This document shows positions 11,941 through 23,792 of a stretch of 64,000 bases of DNA, piece by piece. The notes beneath the pieces were generated by a model that made no database searches, was not told the origin of the DNA, and saw nothing but the letters and a program-made list of their open reading frames with translations. A program made the translations under genes and the position numbers. The stretch is from Patellaria atrata CBS 101060. Its lineage: Eukaryota; Ascomycota; Dothideomycetes; Patellariales; Patellariaceae. The number at the start of each line of letters is the position of its first letter. The stretch's first letter is position 1. The stretch is from contig MU006104.1 in assembly GCA_010093705.1 (NCBI GenBank), forward strand, positions 415,211 to 479,210, given 5' to 3'.

Positions 11941-12867
11941 TCACCCCACAACCTCCGCCCCTAGAAACTCCTCGCTCCCTACTACAAACCCCAAATTCCG
12001 CTCGACCTGATACTCTGCCAGCGCGCCCGCATTCCCTTCCGTCATCGTCCCGCAACAATCCCTCAGCAACACGCAATCCCAGCCCCAATTACACGCGTCC
12101 GTCAGCGTGCCCAGGACGCACTGATCCGTATTCACGCCCGCGAACAAGAGCGTTTTGGCACCGCTGGAGCGGAGGTACTGGTGGAGAAGCTCCGACTCCC
12201 GCCATAACCCGCTCATGCGGGCTTTGTGGAAGATCTGGTCGGATGGATCTACGTAAGGCCGGAGGGGAGAATAGATATCCGCGTTCCACGTGCCCTTGAA
12301 CAGCGTTCTACCCTGGTTTGAAGGTAGCGGGGCGCCCAATCCGAAGTGCCAGCCACAGCCGTCGTTCGCCGCTCTGGTTGGACAGAAACCTCGGGAGACT
12401 GCTGGGGGGAGGGAGGCCAAAGAGGCCTCATCGAGGCCCCAGTTCAGCCAGCATACGGGAATCTGGAGAGAGCGGCAACGGGGGATTATGCGGGTGAGCG
12501 GCTTGATGGTAGAAAGACCGGCCGGGTGAGAGTGGATTAGGGGAGAGAGGAAGAAGTTTTGCATGTCGATTATTATGAGGACTGTCCTGGAGGGGTCGAT
12601 GATCAGGCCCCGATGGTGGAGGGAGCGAGGGGAGGGGATCGTAAGGGAGGAAGGCGGAGAGGGAGAGAGACGACGTCGTGTGAGGTCGAAGAGCTGGGCC
12701 GTGGTATCGTAGAGCCATTGGTTTGTTTCAGAACCTCCGAAAAGGATAGAGGAGATAGAAACGGTAGGTGGGGGTGAGAGTGGAGGTGACGGTAAGAAAG
12801 GATCTGCAAGGGGTTTTGAGGGGACGGGCTCGGTATTGTGGACGTGTTCTATCGCGGAAGGAGCCAT
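11941..12867 (-). CDS. Isochorismatase-like (cysteine hydrolase superfamily) protein
   Basis: Single exon, 308 aa. The catalytic triad of the superfamily is visible in the right order: Asp101 in VLIIIDMQNFFLSP, Lys215 in QIFHKARMSGL, and Cys250 in LLFAGVNTDQCVLGTLTDA, which is preceded by the expected small-residue strand. The end DCCGTMTEGNAGALAEYQ is also typical. The first 85 residues are a proline/serine-rich extension with no family match, so the true start may be internal, although no better ATG is evident. Members hydrolyse isochorismate, nicotinamide, ureidoacrylate or similar small amides; the substrate cannot be told. Codon use is GC-rich compared with DNM1 next door. It lies head-to-head with DNM1 across about 800 bp. 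Confidence 0.85.
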   Translation of the reverse strand: MAPSAIEHVHNTEPVPSKPLADPFLPSPPLSPPPTVSISSILFGGSETNQWLYDTTAQLFDLTRRRLSPSPPSSLTIPSPRSLHHRGLIIDPSRTVLIIIDMQNFFLSPLIHSHPAGLSTIKPLTRIIPRCRSLQIPVCWLNWGLDEASLASLPPAVSRGFCPTRAANDGCGWHFGLGAPLPSNQGRTLFKGTWNADIYSPLRPYVDPSDQIFHKARMSGLWRESELLHQYLRSSGAKTLLFAGVNTDQCVLGTLTDACNWGWDCVLLRDCCGTMTEGNAGALAEYQVERNLGFVVGSEEFLGAEVVG

Positions 12868-13673
12868 AAAGTATATTGATTATACAGTACCGTACCTTAA
12901 GGAGGAATCGAGTATGAACAAAATAGGCAGGAAAGTGCTGAAGTAGATGAGAGATTCGAGCGGGAAACAGCAGACTAAAAGTAAACAAAGAGAAATATTG
13001 GTAAATGGTTACTCTAACTGACACCGCAAGAACGCTCGGGATTACAAGGAGATATTTGCTTGGGATGCCAGATTAAAAAGGAAGAAGTAGCTAAACTACT
13101 TATAGAGCTCCTGTCTAGACCTACGAGTATCTACCGTGCCGAGTTGATAACGGCTTTGGAGACACGATAGGGCACCGCTAGGAGTTTATATACATTATGT
13201 TGGTCATTATAATTCCTACTCATGTGGATAGAGATGCCGCGGTCGAGGCTATCAGGATAGAGGACGGACTAATCCGTAGTTGTACTTCTTATCTATTATT
13301 ATAAGCGAGTGAGTTTAGATGAAGTGAGGTGCGGTTATTTTGCCAAGAGTAGAGATGGCTCTAAAAAGTTGAGGTTGTGGTTGTTAGGGAACCCTTGAAG
13401 CTAGCTTGCTCGGGAGCAGCAAGTTTTGGACTTCATCGTCACCAATCCTTGGATCCATAGACAACTGATCAAATCATTTACCATCAGCATCGCGTGTCAT
13501 TTCTCCTTTGATATTTATCAGATTCCATCCAGTATTCTCCTCCCCCTACAGTCCATCTGTATACCTCTTACTATTACGTCGTTTTCCCTCAAAACCCCGC
13601 TGGACTTGTTTATCCGAGGAAGCGTTGAAGACTCGTCAAACCTTGGACTAGCTGCAGCGCAGCAACGTCTACT
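12868..13673. other. Divergent intergenic region upstream of DNM1
   Basis: About 800 bp between two start codons. The stretch next to the isochorismatase-like start carries an ACAGTACCGTACCTTAAGG motif. The last 250 bp are pyrimidine-rich, as expected of a fungal 5' leader. An open frame at 13426-13710 overlaps the DNM1 start out of frame, lacks a good start and is not credited. Confidence 0.4.
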
Positions 13674-16285
13674 ATGGCTGCGCTGGGAGATGACCTGCTC
13701 AGTATTGTAAACAAGCTGCAGGACTTGGTCTTTAATACTATCGGAAATGACTCCCTGGACCTCCCTCAAATCGTATGCCCCAGTACCATAGATATTTTGC
13801 CAGGAACCAACTAACCATAAAATAACAGGTTGTTGTTGGATCACAATCATCTGGTAAATCATCAGTGCTAGAGAATATTGTCGGGAGAGATTTCTTGCCC
13901 CGTGGAAGTGGCATAGTGACAAGGAGACCTTTGATCCTTCAACTCATCAACGTACCTAGCGAAAGAGATGACAAAGCCGAGGGCGATGAAGTCCATATAC
14001 CCCATACTCCGGCAAGTGTCGCTGGCCAACAAGAATGGGCCGAGTTTCATCACATTCCCGGGCGCAAATTCTACGATTTCCAGGAGGTGAAACGGGAAAT
14101 AGAGAATGAGACGGCTCGTATAGCAGGGAACAACAAAGGCATCAACCGTCAACCGATCAATCTTAAAATCTTCTCACCGCACGTGTTGAACCTTACATTG
14201 GTTGACTTACCTGGTCTCACAAAAGTCTGAAATATATACCTATTTATGGCTCTATTTTTGCTAATATACGTCCGTAGGTCCCTATCGGAGATCAACCAAC
14301 CGATATCGAGAAACAGACAAGGACCCTCATTACCGAATATATTGCCAAACCGAACAGTATAATCTTGGCAGTATCTCCTGCTAACGTTGATCTTGTTAAT
14401 TCCGAAGCCTTAAAACTCGCTCGACATGTTGATCCCATGGGCCGCAGAACCATCGGTGTGCTCACAAAATTGGATCTTATGGATCACGGAACCAATGCTC
14501 TGGATATTCTGTCTGGTCGCGTATACCCGCTGAAACTTGGCTTTATCGGTGTAGTCAACAGATCTCAACAAGATATTCAAAGCAGCAAGTCATTAGCGGA
14601 TGCACTTCAATCTGAGAGGGATTTCTTTCGACATCATCCAGCATATCGAAATATGGCGAATCGCTGTGGAACCCAATTTCTAGCGAAAAGTTTGAATACC
14701 ACACTCATGGGACACATCCGAGAACGATTACCGGACATCAAAGCCAGACTGAATACCCTCATGGGCCAGACTCAACAGGAACTAGCAAGTTACGGGGATG
14801 TGAAATTCACCGGAAAGGAGCATCGTGGATCCTTGATCCTCCAACTCATGACTCGATTTGCCTCATCTTTTATCTCTTCCATTGACGGTACTTCCTCCGA
14901 AATCTCAACCAAGGAGCTATGTGGTGGTGCAAGAATATATTATATCTTTAATTCTGTATTTGGAAACTCCCTCGAGACGATAGACCCTACTTATAACCTC
15001 TCCGTTATGGATATCCGAACAGCCATTCGGAATTCCACCGGCCCAAGACCCAGTTTATTCGTCCCTGAGCTAGCATTTGATCTGCTGGTGAAACCACAGA
15101 TCAAACTTCTCGAAATTCCTAGTCAACGATGCGTAGAGCTAGTCTATGAAGAGCTCATCAAAATCTGCCATACTTGTGGATCAACAGAGCTAAGCCGGTA
15201 TCCGCGGTTGCAAGGCAAGCTGATTGAAGTTGTCTCCGATCTACTTAGAGAGCGCCTCGGTCCATGCTCCACTTACGTCGAATCCCTCATTTCTATCCAA
15301 AGAGCATATATCAACACGAATCACCCTAATTTCCTCGGTGCTGCAGCAGCAATGTCATCCGTGATAAACGATAAGCAGGAGAAAGAGAGAAAAGCGGTCG
15401 CATTAGAAGAGCGTAGGAAGAGGGAAAGACGGCGAATGAAAGAACTAAACGGTCTAAATGGCACCGAGACTCCAGAGGACGAGGAGATCGAAGTACCGGG
15501 CCAGCACGCCGGTACGCTCTCTGTTCGGGGACACGCGGCCAAGGCAAGTAGAAGTATGTCACCAGCCGTTGGAAGAGCCGGATTGAATGGCGCACATGGC
15601 ATTGCAAGTGCTCTGAATGGTCCACGAGCAGGTTCTCCAACAAGATTCAGTGGTCAAGGTGCCGGCTCCACCCGTGATACGTTCCTAAACTATTTCTTCG
15701 GAAAGGATGGTGGTATGCCTTCAGGAGGTGCTGGAGTCGCACCCACACCTGGTTCCCACCTTACAGAAAGACCGGGAAGTAGACATGTGAGCAATCATGC
15801 CGAGCCAAGCTTCGCCGGCAGTCTGCGGAGGGGTGATACAAAACCAGTTGAGCGGCATCTACCTGCACCCGAACCTCCTGTTGAAGACGATTACGGAGCT
15901 ACGGATTCTCCTTTTGTGAGTCTATGTCTTACTTGAAGTTTACACTGCGTATGTACTAACGATCATGAAGGGCTTGCAGGATGATACGCCAGCACTAACA
16001 GAACGGGAAGCTCTTGAAACAGAACTTATCAGACGTCTAATATCGTCATACTTCAACATTGTCCGGGAGTCAATAGCGGACCAAGTCCCAAAAGCTGTAA
16101 TGCACCTACTGGTGAACCACTCTAAGGACGTTGTACAAAACCGGTTAGTCACGGAGCTATACAAGGAAGAACTTTTCCAAGATCTTTTGTATGAAGACGA
16201 CGCGATCAAAGCCGAACGCGAGAAGTGTGAGAAGCTTCTCACGACGTACAAGGAGGCGGCGAAAATCATCGGTGAGGTATTGTAA
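13674..16285 (+). CDS. DNM1: Dynamin-related GTPase DNM1 (mitochondrial/peroxisomal fission)
   Basis: Exons 13674..13772, 13829..14224, 14278..15915, 15980..16285 (812 aa). Introns are 53-64 nt; the second uses a GTCTGA donor and the third has a TACTAAC branch site. GTPase motifs: G1 GSQSSGKSS (about 37-45), switch residues [13 protein letters not shown]3 DLPG (about 159-162), G4 TKLD (about 228-231). The middle domain has [20 protein letters not shown] and [19 protein letters not shown]. After a Ser/Gly-rich insert with [13 protein letters not shown], the GED spans the last 100 residues ([16 protein letters not shown]...). Wording such as ETARIAG, the insert-[10 protein letters not shown] and the GED identify Dnm1 rather than Vps1. 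Family role: oligomerises on the outer mitochondrial membrane and peroxisomes through Fis1/adaptors to drive scission. Length is normal. Confidence 0.93.
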
Positions 16286-17065
16286 GCTTAAAAAGGACGT
16301 TTACCATTAGCTTAGAGTGTATTGTATATTTTTCTTACTCCACTTGGTCTGGGTCCCGGGGAAATTCGGAGTACAATATCAAACCCCTGAATCGGCATTT
16401 CTACTCTTACTACCTTTTCTGCCCTCTCTGTTTCCTGTGAGGGACAGGCGGAGTATTCTTCGAGGTCATGTGTATAAGTATATCTCTGTTTGTGTATTGT
16501 ACAATACAGTGCGATACGTTAGGAATTGTTAGAACAATTCACAACTCAAATTTGAGTATTGGATTTATTTGTACACAGTCCGTATAGGGAGAAGTATTGT
16601 ACATTGTTAGGTGAATATAGAAATAGTTGCCGAATTTGCGGCTTAAATAGGTTCTGTCCGGGGGGTCTCGGCAAACCATGTGGTTGGCCGCTTATTAGCT
16701 TCAGTTCTGACGACCTGGCCTTTACTGCTCCGATATTTTGAATCACAGTTGATGTATTATTTGTGTGTACCCGATTTCTTTGTTTCCCATGTGCTATATT
16801 CTTGTCACATTGTTCCTATGACTCCACTCGACCTTTGACAGAATCCGTGTTCCAAGGCTCACCCCGAGTCTGAAAGAAGAACCAATCTGTCTCCTTGAAG
16901 CTGCAACCAGCTAGCTCATCGCATCGCCAGCTACCGTATTCACAACCCTCATTGAGGTCCGCAATTGCTGTCAGGATCACATGTACGCTCATATATACAC
17001 CTAATATACCCCATTCTAACTCTCCTCAGCCCATACGCTAGCATTCCCCCCGTAATCCACCCACC
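16286..17065. other. Intergenic between DNM1 and ERV46
   Basis: Contains the perfect 16-bp palindrome TGTATTGTACAATACA at 16493-16508, which recurs at 21963-21980. Otherwise AT-rich, with no gene, repeat family or RNA that I can support. The last 200 bp become C-rich ahead of the ERV46 start. Confidence 0.45.
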
Positions 17066-18466
17066 ATGCCCCCGAAATCCCGCTTCACGCGCCTGGACGC
17101 CTTCACCAAGACGGTCGAAGACGCCCGCGTGCGCACGACCTCCGGCGGCATCGTGACCATCGTCTCGCTCGTGACGATTCTCTACCTCGTGTGGAGCGAG
17201 TGGGCGGACTACCGGCGCGTCGTCGTGCGGCCCGAGCTGGTCGTCGACAAAGGCCGTGCGGAGAAGATGCAGATACACATGAACATCAGTTTTCCGCGAG
17301 TACCGTGCGAGCTGCTGACGCTGGATGTGATGGACGTGTCCGGGGAGATCCAGGCGGGGGTTGCGCACGGCGTGCAGAAGGTGCGGTTGAGAGCCCCGGA
17401 GGAAGGTGGGGGCGCTATCGAGAGTAAGGGGTTGAAGCTTCATGCGGAGGAGGCGACCCATTTGGATCCGAATTACTGCGGCGAGTGCTTTGGTGCGCCG
17501 GCGCCGCCGGACGCGAGGAAGCCTGGGTGCTGCAATACGTGCGATGAGGTCAGGGATGCGTATGCCTCTGTCAGTTGGAGTTTCGGCAGAGGTGAGGGCG
17601 TGGAGCAATGCCAGCGCGAACACTACGCTGAGCGGCTCGACGAGCAGCGGAAGGAGGGATGCCGCGTCGAAGGCGATATTCAGGTCAACAAGGTCATTGG
17701 TAACTTTCATTTCGCGCCGGGGAAGAGCTTCAGCTCCGGCAACATGCACGTTCACGACCTGGAGAACTATTTCAAGCAGGACGCTCCGCACTCCTTCACG
17801 CACGAGATCCATCAGTTGCGCTTCGGGCCGCAGCTCCCAGAGAACATCATCGCGAGGCTCGGCGAGCGCGGCGTCGGCGGCGTCTGGACGAACCATCATA
17901 TCAACCCGCTCGACGGGACCTCGCAGCATGTCATGGACAAGGCGTTCAATTTCATGTACTTCGTCAAGGTCGTCTCGACGGCCTACCTGCCGCTCGGCTG
18001 GGAGAAGCAAACGCCCAGCGTGGGGAGCCCGGACGCGTTGAAGTTCGGGAAGGACAAACCAGAGCTCGCGTGGGGCAGCAGCATAGAGACGCATCAGTAC
18101 TCCGTCACGAGCCACAAGAGGAGTTTGAGGGGTGGGAGCGATGAGAGCGAGGGGCATAAGGAGAGGTTGCATGCTAGGGGGGGTATTCCGGGTGTTTTCT
18201 TTTCTTATGTTAGTCTATTCCCCGTTTCCATCATAGTCCACCGCTGCTCGGCGTCATCCTTGCTTGATTAGGCCTATGCTAACCCCTTTCCCCTTCAGGA
18301 TATCTCTCCAATGAAAGTCATCAACCGCGAAGCACGTCCGAAATCCTTCTCCGGCTTCCTCGTCGGCGTGTGTGCCGTCGTCGGCGGTACCTTGACCGTC
18401 GCTGCCGCCGTCGATCGCGCGTGGTACGAGGGTGCACAGAAGGTGAAGAAGTTACATCAAGGGTAG
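17066..18466 (+). CDS. ERV46: COPII/COPI vesicle cargo receptor ERV46 (ERGIC-3 family)
   Basis: Exons 17066..18208 and 18299..18466 (436 aa). The 90-nt intron (GTTAGT...CCTTCAG, with GCTAAC branch) joins PGVFFSY to DISPMKVINREARPKSF, as in the family. Seen: MPPKSRFTRLDAFTKTVEDARVRT N-terminal signature, first membrane segment about 28-46, luminal beta-rich domain with the Cys pairs CGEC and CCNTC, VEGDIQVNKVIGNFHFAPGKSFS, and a C-terminal membrane segment FSGFLVGVCAVVGGTLTVAAAV followed by a short cytosolic tail. Role: with Erv41 it cycles between ER and Golgi as a retrieval receptor. Exon 1 has markedly GC-rich third positions (GTC, CTC, GCC, CGC dominate) compared with DNM1 and PTA1. The minus strand has a long shadow frame caused by this bias. 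Confidence 0.93.
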
Positions 18467-19168
18467 AAAACTGCCGGGGGGAAGAATCGGCACGGTGGAA
18501 TAGGGATATAGGAAAGAAGCGAACAGTGCAATATACCACGGGGAGCTCGGTAGCAAAGGTAGCCGTGTGATATATCTCCCTCCTATTTTTATCTTATTAT
18601 CGGGTCTCGCGGAGCGGGTTGCATCTGGGTCGGCGTTTTCACTGGGTTTCATGTAGATCTGACGATGGGGATGTAGTGTAGCGAAAAAAGAAAAAAAATA
18701 ATCAAGAGATAAGTCCATGATACTCGCGTATGCATCCTGCCTTATTAGGTTGTCTCTCATGTTCGTTATAGTGGAGGACCACAACAGCCAATAGAGGAAG
18801 GAACGTCACCATGGAGGAAAGAGCGAAGGTGAACGTGAGCTGGGAAAAAAGAACCCTGAATTGCTCCAATCTCATCATGTCTATCTATTCCACCTGAACG
18901 GTACCATATCTATCTCGAACATGATCCCAAGATGGAAAAGGAAAACGGTATGAGCAACACCCGACTCCCGCTAAAACCCAGAGAAAACCTCAAACGTGTA
19001 TCTTCAGATGTTTCCATTTCCAAGCCCGACAAATGCTCCAAATCCATTCGTCATCGTGAAGTCGTGAGAACTACCTTAAGAGATTCTGCACATATTCCGT
19101 CCCAAAGCAGAAGGTACGACACCACCGTGCTTGCTCAATCCACCAGGGCAAGCTGCGTTCTATAAACG
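18467..19168. other. Intergenic between converging ERV46 and TamA genes
   Basis: 3' flanks of two converging genes. An A-rich run at about 18686-18700 and mixed sequence; short open frames lack family features. Nothing else seen. Confidence 0.4.
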
Positions 19169-21395
19169 TCACCGTCGCTCAAACTCCGGCGTATCCCCCG
19201 CAACCCTGTCCAAAACCGTGTGCTCGCTCCCAAACTGCTCCAACGGCTCCACGGTCGGAAACCCCTGGAACCCCGGTCCGCTCGGCTGCGCGGGAGGCAG
19301 CATCCTCTTTTCCCCGTTCCCGCCCTGCTCCAACCTCTCCACGAAGCCGACTCTCAGATCCGGCACGCCCGCTCTGCTCACCTGTTTCTGCGCCAAACTC
19401 GGTTTTTCGGCCAGATTATTGAGCATAGCGCGGCTTGCGTCGAGCATCTGCACCGCGTACTCGAGGAACTCGGCGCGCTTGGAGCTGACGGAGAGGGTCC
19501 AGCGGTACTCCCTCAGCCGAGTCTTGTAGAACTCAGCTTCCTCCTGCCCCGGGGCGGTGGCCCAGAGCAAACTGCCAAAAGTGCCGATGAGGGTAAAATT
19601 GATCTTGGAGGCAAAATACCAGAAAGACTGTAAGTGGGCGGGTTTGAGGCGGTTGACGAAGTCCATGGCGGAGATGAGACGGGTTTTGGCGGCTGAGCGG
19701 CAGATGTAGAGGAGATAGGAGTCTGCAGTCTCTGGATCGAGTGACTGGATAATGCGTCGGTGTAGGGTAATTTCTGTGGCGAAGTAGGCGAGGTGGAGAT
19801 AGCCGGTGGAAGAGAGATTGGAATTGCCGACGTTGTCCATGCGTGTGGAGGGTGGGAGACTGGCAAACCATTCTTTGAGTTTGATTTGGACAGGTTTTGC
19901 GCGTTCGAGGATCAAGCGTGTGGAATCTTTCCCCGCATTTTCGAAGTCTTGTATTGCGACTTGGGTGTAGAAGGTATCCATTACCTCTGCCATGATTCCT
20001 GTCAAAGATATCATTTGAGCGAATAAAACTTGACCTTTCTCCTGTTCAGCTTGTTGCTCGGGAGTTAAGGGATCTGGTTCAGTTGTAGCGCTATCGGATT
20101 CAGAAAAGTCTTCATCAGTGATACACCTTACAGCCCAGTTAGCACTAAATATATGAGATGGTCGACCATGGATTAAGGAACTCCATTTATCCTGCATATA
20201 CAAAGCCCACGCTATGCGTCTTCGTAGACCTCGTTCCCAGAGCGGGATTGACCAGTTGGAGCAATCGAGATGCAAACCCAGCTCTTGACCTATGGCAACC
20301 AACTGTGTCGTTAGACTCCATGAATCTGTATCTGGTCTTTGCAATAACAGCATACCACCTTGTACAGTGGACAATTTCGGTCTTTCCATGGCGGAAGATA
20401 GTGCTCTCAGCGCAATAGTTTCTAATCTTGTTGCATCGGGCTTTGGAATTCCTTGGAGTTTAGGTTCGTGATACCACCAGTTTAGGGCAAGCAAGTACAT
20501 GCCAGCAAGCAGAGCAGGAGAAAATTGCCAATCTCCATTGCGTAGACGGTCATAAAATATTGTCTTTTGTATTATTGGGAAACTTGGATGTACGGTGCGG
20601 AAATAGATGTCGATAAGGGTTCTCCCATGTGGAGAGATGACCTCGTCGATGGCCGCGAGGAACTGTGTATCCTCGCCATATTCTTGGGAGCTTTCATCAG
20701 GTAGCATAATGAAACACTCATGATCATTCACCCTCCTTAACGTCCCCAGATCGAACGAGCTTTCGTTTCGAGTATCGAACTTGGAAAGACTTATGAGTGT
20801 TGGGTCGAAGGGAGTAGTTAGACCAATGTGTCTACTGTGTCTTCGACGCTGAAGTCCTAATGTCTCGCCAAAGATCTTTGTTTCCCTTTGGGTTACAGGT
20901 TGTTGTAACGGGCTTATCGAAGGTGTCGATAGTCCAGCTTTTTGTATCACTTGTTGCGGCTCTACATCAATCGATCTTAGTTGTACCGAAAGTATTAGCG
21001 GCGATTCGACAGAGACTAAGACGTTTTGGGAATATATCATTCCAACCTCACCTCTTCTTTGAACCTTCGTCCTTCTTCCCTTCTGCTGGAGGTTTCCTCT
21101 TCCTTGGTTGTGGACTTTGGACAAAGGTACACTCTTGTTTATGAAACTCACAGAGCACACAGAGGACGGCACCTTCATGTATCACGCAGCGACTCTTCCT
21201 CCTTCGACAAGCATCACAAGGCCTTTCCCTGCGAGAGCGTATGTTCGTTGCCGTTCCACTGGTGGACACGGGTTTGGTGACATGAGGGATATTTTCCTTC
21301 CCTGACATCGGCCGCTTGTTGCGTGGGCGTGCAGCTGCAATGGGAACGGGAGCAGGACGTGGCAGGGCAGGTTGGATGGCGAGCGCAGTCGTCAT
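19169..21395 (-). CDS. tamA: Zn2Cys6 transcription factor of the TamA/DAL81 family
   Basis: Exons complement(19169..20975, 21052..21395), 716 aa. The 76-nt intron (GTGAGG...ACTAAG) joins SKKR to SIDVEPQQVIQ. The binuclear zinc cluster is complete: Cys60, 63, 70, 79, 82 and 89 in RPCDACRRRKSRC...VLCEFHKQEC, followed by SPQPRKRK. A fungal-specific regulatory domain follows (LIDIYFRTVHPSFPIIQK; RRRIAWALYMQDKWSSLIHGRPSHI). The cluster plus following sequence is the Dal81/TamA type. Family role: co-activator of nitrogen-catabolite and GABA/urea/allantoin genes, in A. nidulans also acting with AreA and LeuB; DNA binding by the cluster is often dispensable. The orthologue call is from remembered similarity and is moderately strong. 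Upstream frames on this strand do not extend it convincingly. Confidence 0.85.
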
Positions 21396-21962
21396 ATCGA
21401 TATGGTTTGTGCCTTTGACTGGTTGGGCGCGGATGGATAGACCGAGATAACAATATTGGTCTTCACGGCTTGGGGGTTTCCCTTTGCCCTTGTCAAACTG
21501 CGGGAAAGCCGTTGTTAGTGTCCGTCATGAACGGTTAATCGACAAAGAAGGGGAGAAAAGGGTATACTAACAACCAGTCACACGACAGCTTAATGTCAAA
21601 ATGAGATAGTAAGCCTTGCAAATCCAGGCCTATTGCGGGATGACGAAAAGGATTGCTTATCGCGTGGGACGGTGGGAGAAAAGAAGGGGGTTACGGGTGT
21701 AATATCAGGCCTAAGGGTTACTGATACTTGGCTCAGTTATCAGACAAAAAAGGAACGATTATTCGGTGAAAACCGTAAGGGAGATAGAGGGTAGAATGTT
21801 AGAATCTATATCTGCTGCATGAGGCTAAAGACCACCTATATTGCCATCAGGGCAGCGAACCCAGAAGAACGAGATAAGCTAAACTTCTGCTCGTCATTGA
21901 ACTCTTTGCAGGGGAAGTACTTTTGTGCGTTTTTGGATCAGGTAAATAGCAACGGTGGTGGC

Positions 21963-21980
21963 TTGTATTGTACAATACAA
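21963..21980. repeat. Perfect 18-bp palindrome TTGTATTGTACAATACAA
   Basis: The sequence reads identically on both strands. Its 16-bp core is also present downstream of DNM1 at 16493-16508. It sits beside the tandem tract, upstream of TamA. Could be a dimer-binding site or mobile-element residue; function unknown. Confidence 0.6.
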
Positions 21981-22001
21981 TACAAGATCCACCTCCGCCC
22001 T

Positions 22002-22072
22002 GTGCAAGAGTAGTGCAGAGTGCAAGAGTAGTGCAGAGTGCAGAGTGCGGAGTGCAGAGTGCAGAGTGCAGA
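22002..22072. repeat. Short tandem repeat, heptamer TGCAGAG with TGCAAGAGTAG variants
   Basis: Two copies of an 18-nt unit (TGCAAGAGTAG plus TGCAGAG) pass into about five further heptamers (TGCAGAG, one TGCGGAG). It is a simple microsatellite-like array of about 70 bp in non-coding DNA. Confidence 0.85.
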
Positions 22073-23792
22073 TTGTTCTCTTTCAGGTTCGATCGAGGGG
22101 CAACTTAGGCAAGATATGAGACACGCAGTCGACAAGTCCGCACAGAGCAGTCGGTTCTCTTTTTGACTTGTTCGAAAGCTTCAACCAAGACAAGTTATTG
22201 TTACGTATTCTTCTTGTCGGGACCCTGTCTGGCTGAGGTCATTTTTGGGGAAGTGTCGCTTCATGAATGACAATATTCCATGAAAATATATGGATGATCG
22301 GATTATCGAAGTAGTACTCCTTAACTGAAGCTTTTGAGCTTGGGTCTTGATAACGAACTTTTCCTTATTGGATGATGGTCCATGTCGCGCGTAATACCTT
22401 TTGTCAAGCCAACTCGAGTTTACCCGAACTGGTTTAGTCCCCGTCTCTAAGGAGCTTGAACGGTTGGTCGGCTTCGATGGCCGAGATTGCCGTGCAGCGG
22501 AGCATCTTCCATTGTCAACAATCATCCCAAGGAAATCTTGTACTTCCCAAAACAATAATAGCAGAATTCAAAGCTCCGCTCCGGGAGGGAATCACGTAAA
22601 GTTATTGAAATGACGGTGAAAGGTGAACGGGAGGTGGCGGGGTAGAACTAAGGTAACGGAGAACGAAGAACGAAGAACCAAGAACGAAAACCATACGGTA
22701 GATAAGATACAAAAAGGAAACGGGACAATACCGGCCTAGGAGATGGAACTCAAAAACCCTCAATCACGTGAAAAGTGGGAGCTTCTGAAGTGTGGGGCTA
22801 GATCTGCGTAATATATCTCCGTTAACGTGATCGCCAAGGACAGACATCGCTTTCCAGCTTCCACACAAGGGAAACAACTTGTAGCTAAAAACGTAAAAGG
22901 TAGATGTGGGACTCGCAGTCCAGACGGTTGAATCAGGACTAAATACCTACCTTATCAGGTAACAATGCTAGCTTCCCCTTGTCGTAATTGTATTTTCGAA
23001 CAACGTAGCCCACGTGACGACACTTTTTCTCCAGAAAACATTAGAAACAAGATGGTGAGGCATACTAAGAAGAGTAGGACTGGAGAGGACGAGACCACTA
23101 AACAGGTAAACATTTCCTTCAGGTGGCTAGAGCTAAAAACGAACGTGCCTAAGATGGCGCAATCATAAAGGCTGCTGATGCTCATACCAGATACCACACT
23201 CATTTCGTCAGGTCACTCAGGTGGGCTGTCCTTTCGTTCGGTCCTGTGGACGTCGGAATAGAGTTAAGTCGGTAAGAAGCGAATCAAGCCATCTCTAATG
23301 TACAGTACCTGGTTCATATAAGGTACAGTACCTTACGGCTCACTACCTACCACCCGCGTGGAAAGAATATTCTACGATTTCTCCTCGGAGCGAACCAGGA
23401 AAGGCATCCTGTGCGACATTCCAGCCCTACAAGGCACTCCATATATCTTCCCTTGCCACGCTCGACACTCCTCGTTTGCTGTACGCTTTCTATACTCTGC
23501 TTGGTGGACTCTCACGCTAAGCTCTGGGAAGCTATTGGGGGTTAGGTATGATATTAGCACTATATAGCTGGCATTTCAATGTAAAGTCTCATCCAGCGCA
23601 TACAGCGAAGCGGGGACCGATTGTTAGACCAAGTCTACAGTACTTAGGAGTGCCCTGGTAAGGCAAGATGCAATTAAGTCGTTTCTGAGGGTTTCTAATA
23701 TGGGTATGTAACGCCGTATGGCATGCTCATCTTCCTTCACAAGATCCTAGTATAACCCCATTAGAGGCTTATTCCTAGTAATCATACTATGT

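Larger units (their letters stand above)
21396..23792. other. Intergenic region with tandem and palindromic repeats
   Basis: 2.4 kb between the TamA 5' end and the PTA1 3' end. It contains a GTATTGTACAATAC palindrome (21963-21980), a short TGCAGAG tandem tract (about 22002-22072), several CACGTG cores (near 22766 and 23012), and ACAGTACC/GGTACAGTACC motifs near 23300. Two open frames (22181-22555 minus, 124 aa; 22965-23168 plus, 67 aa) show no family resemblance and are not called. Confidence 0.45.

Noticed and set aside
13426-13710. 94-codon frame overlapping the DNM1 start
   Set aside because: Lacks an ATG start and a family match and is in a different phase from DNM1 exon 1; probably leader sequence.
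16949-18172. 407-codon minus-strand open frame
   Set aside because: Complete shadow of ERV46 caused by its GC-rich third positions; no family features.
22181-22555. 124-codon minus-strand frame
   Set aside because: No recognisable domain, no splice partners, and composition like the surrounding non-coding DNA.
22965-23168. 67-codon plus-strand frame with a basic segment MVRHTKKSRTGED
   Set aside because: Considered as a small basic protein with an intron at the GTAAAC site, but no join gives a coherent conserved protein.
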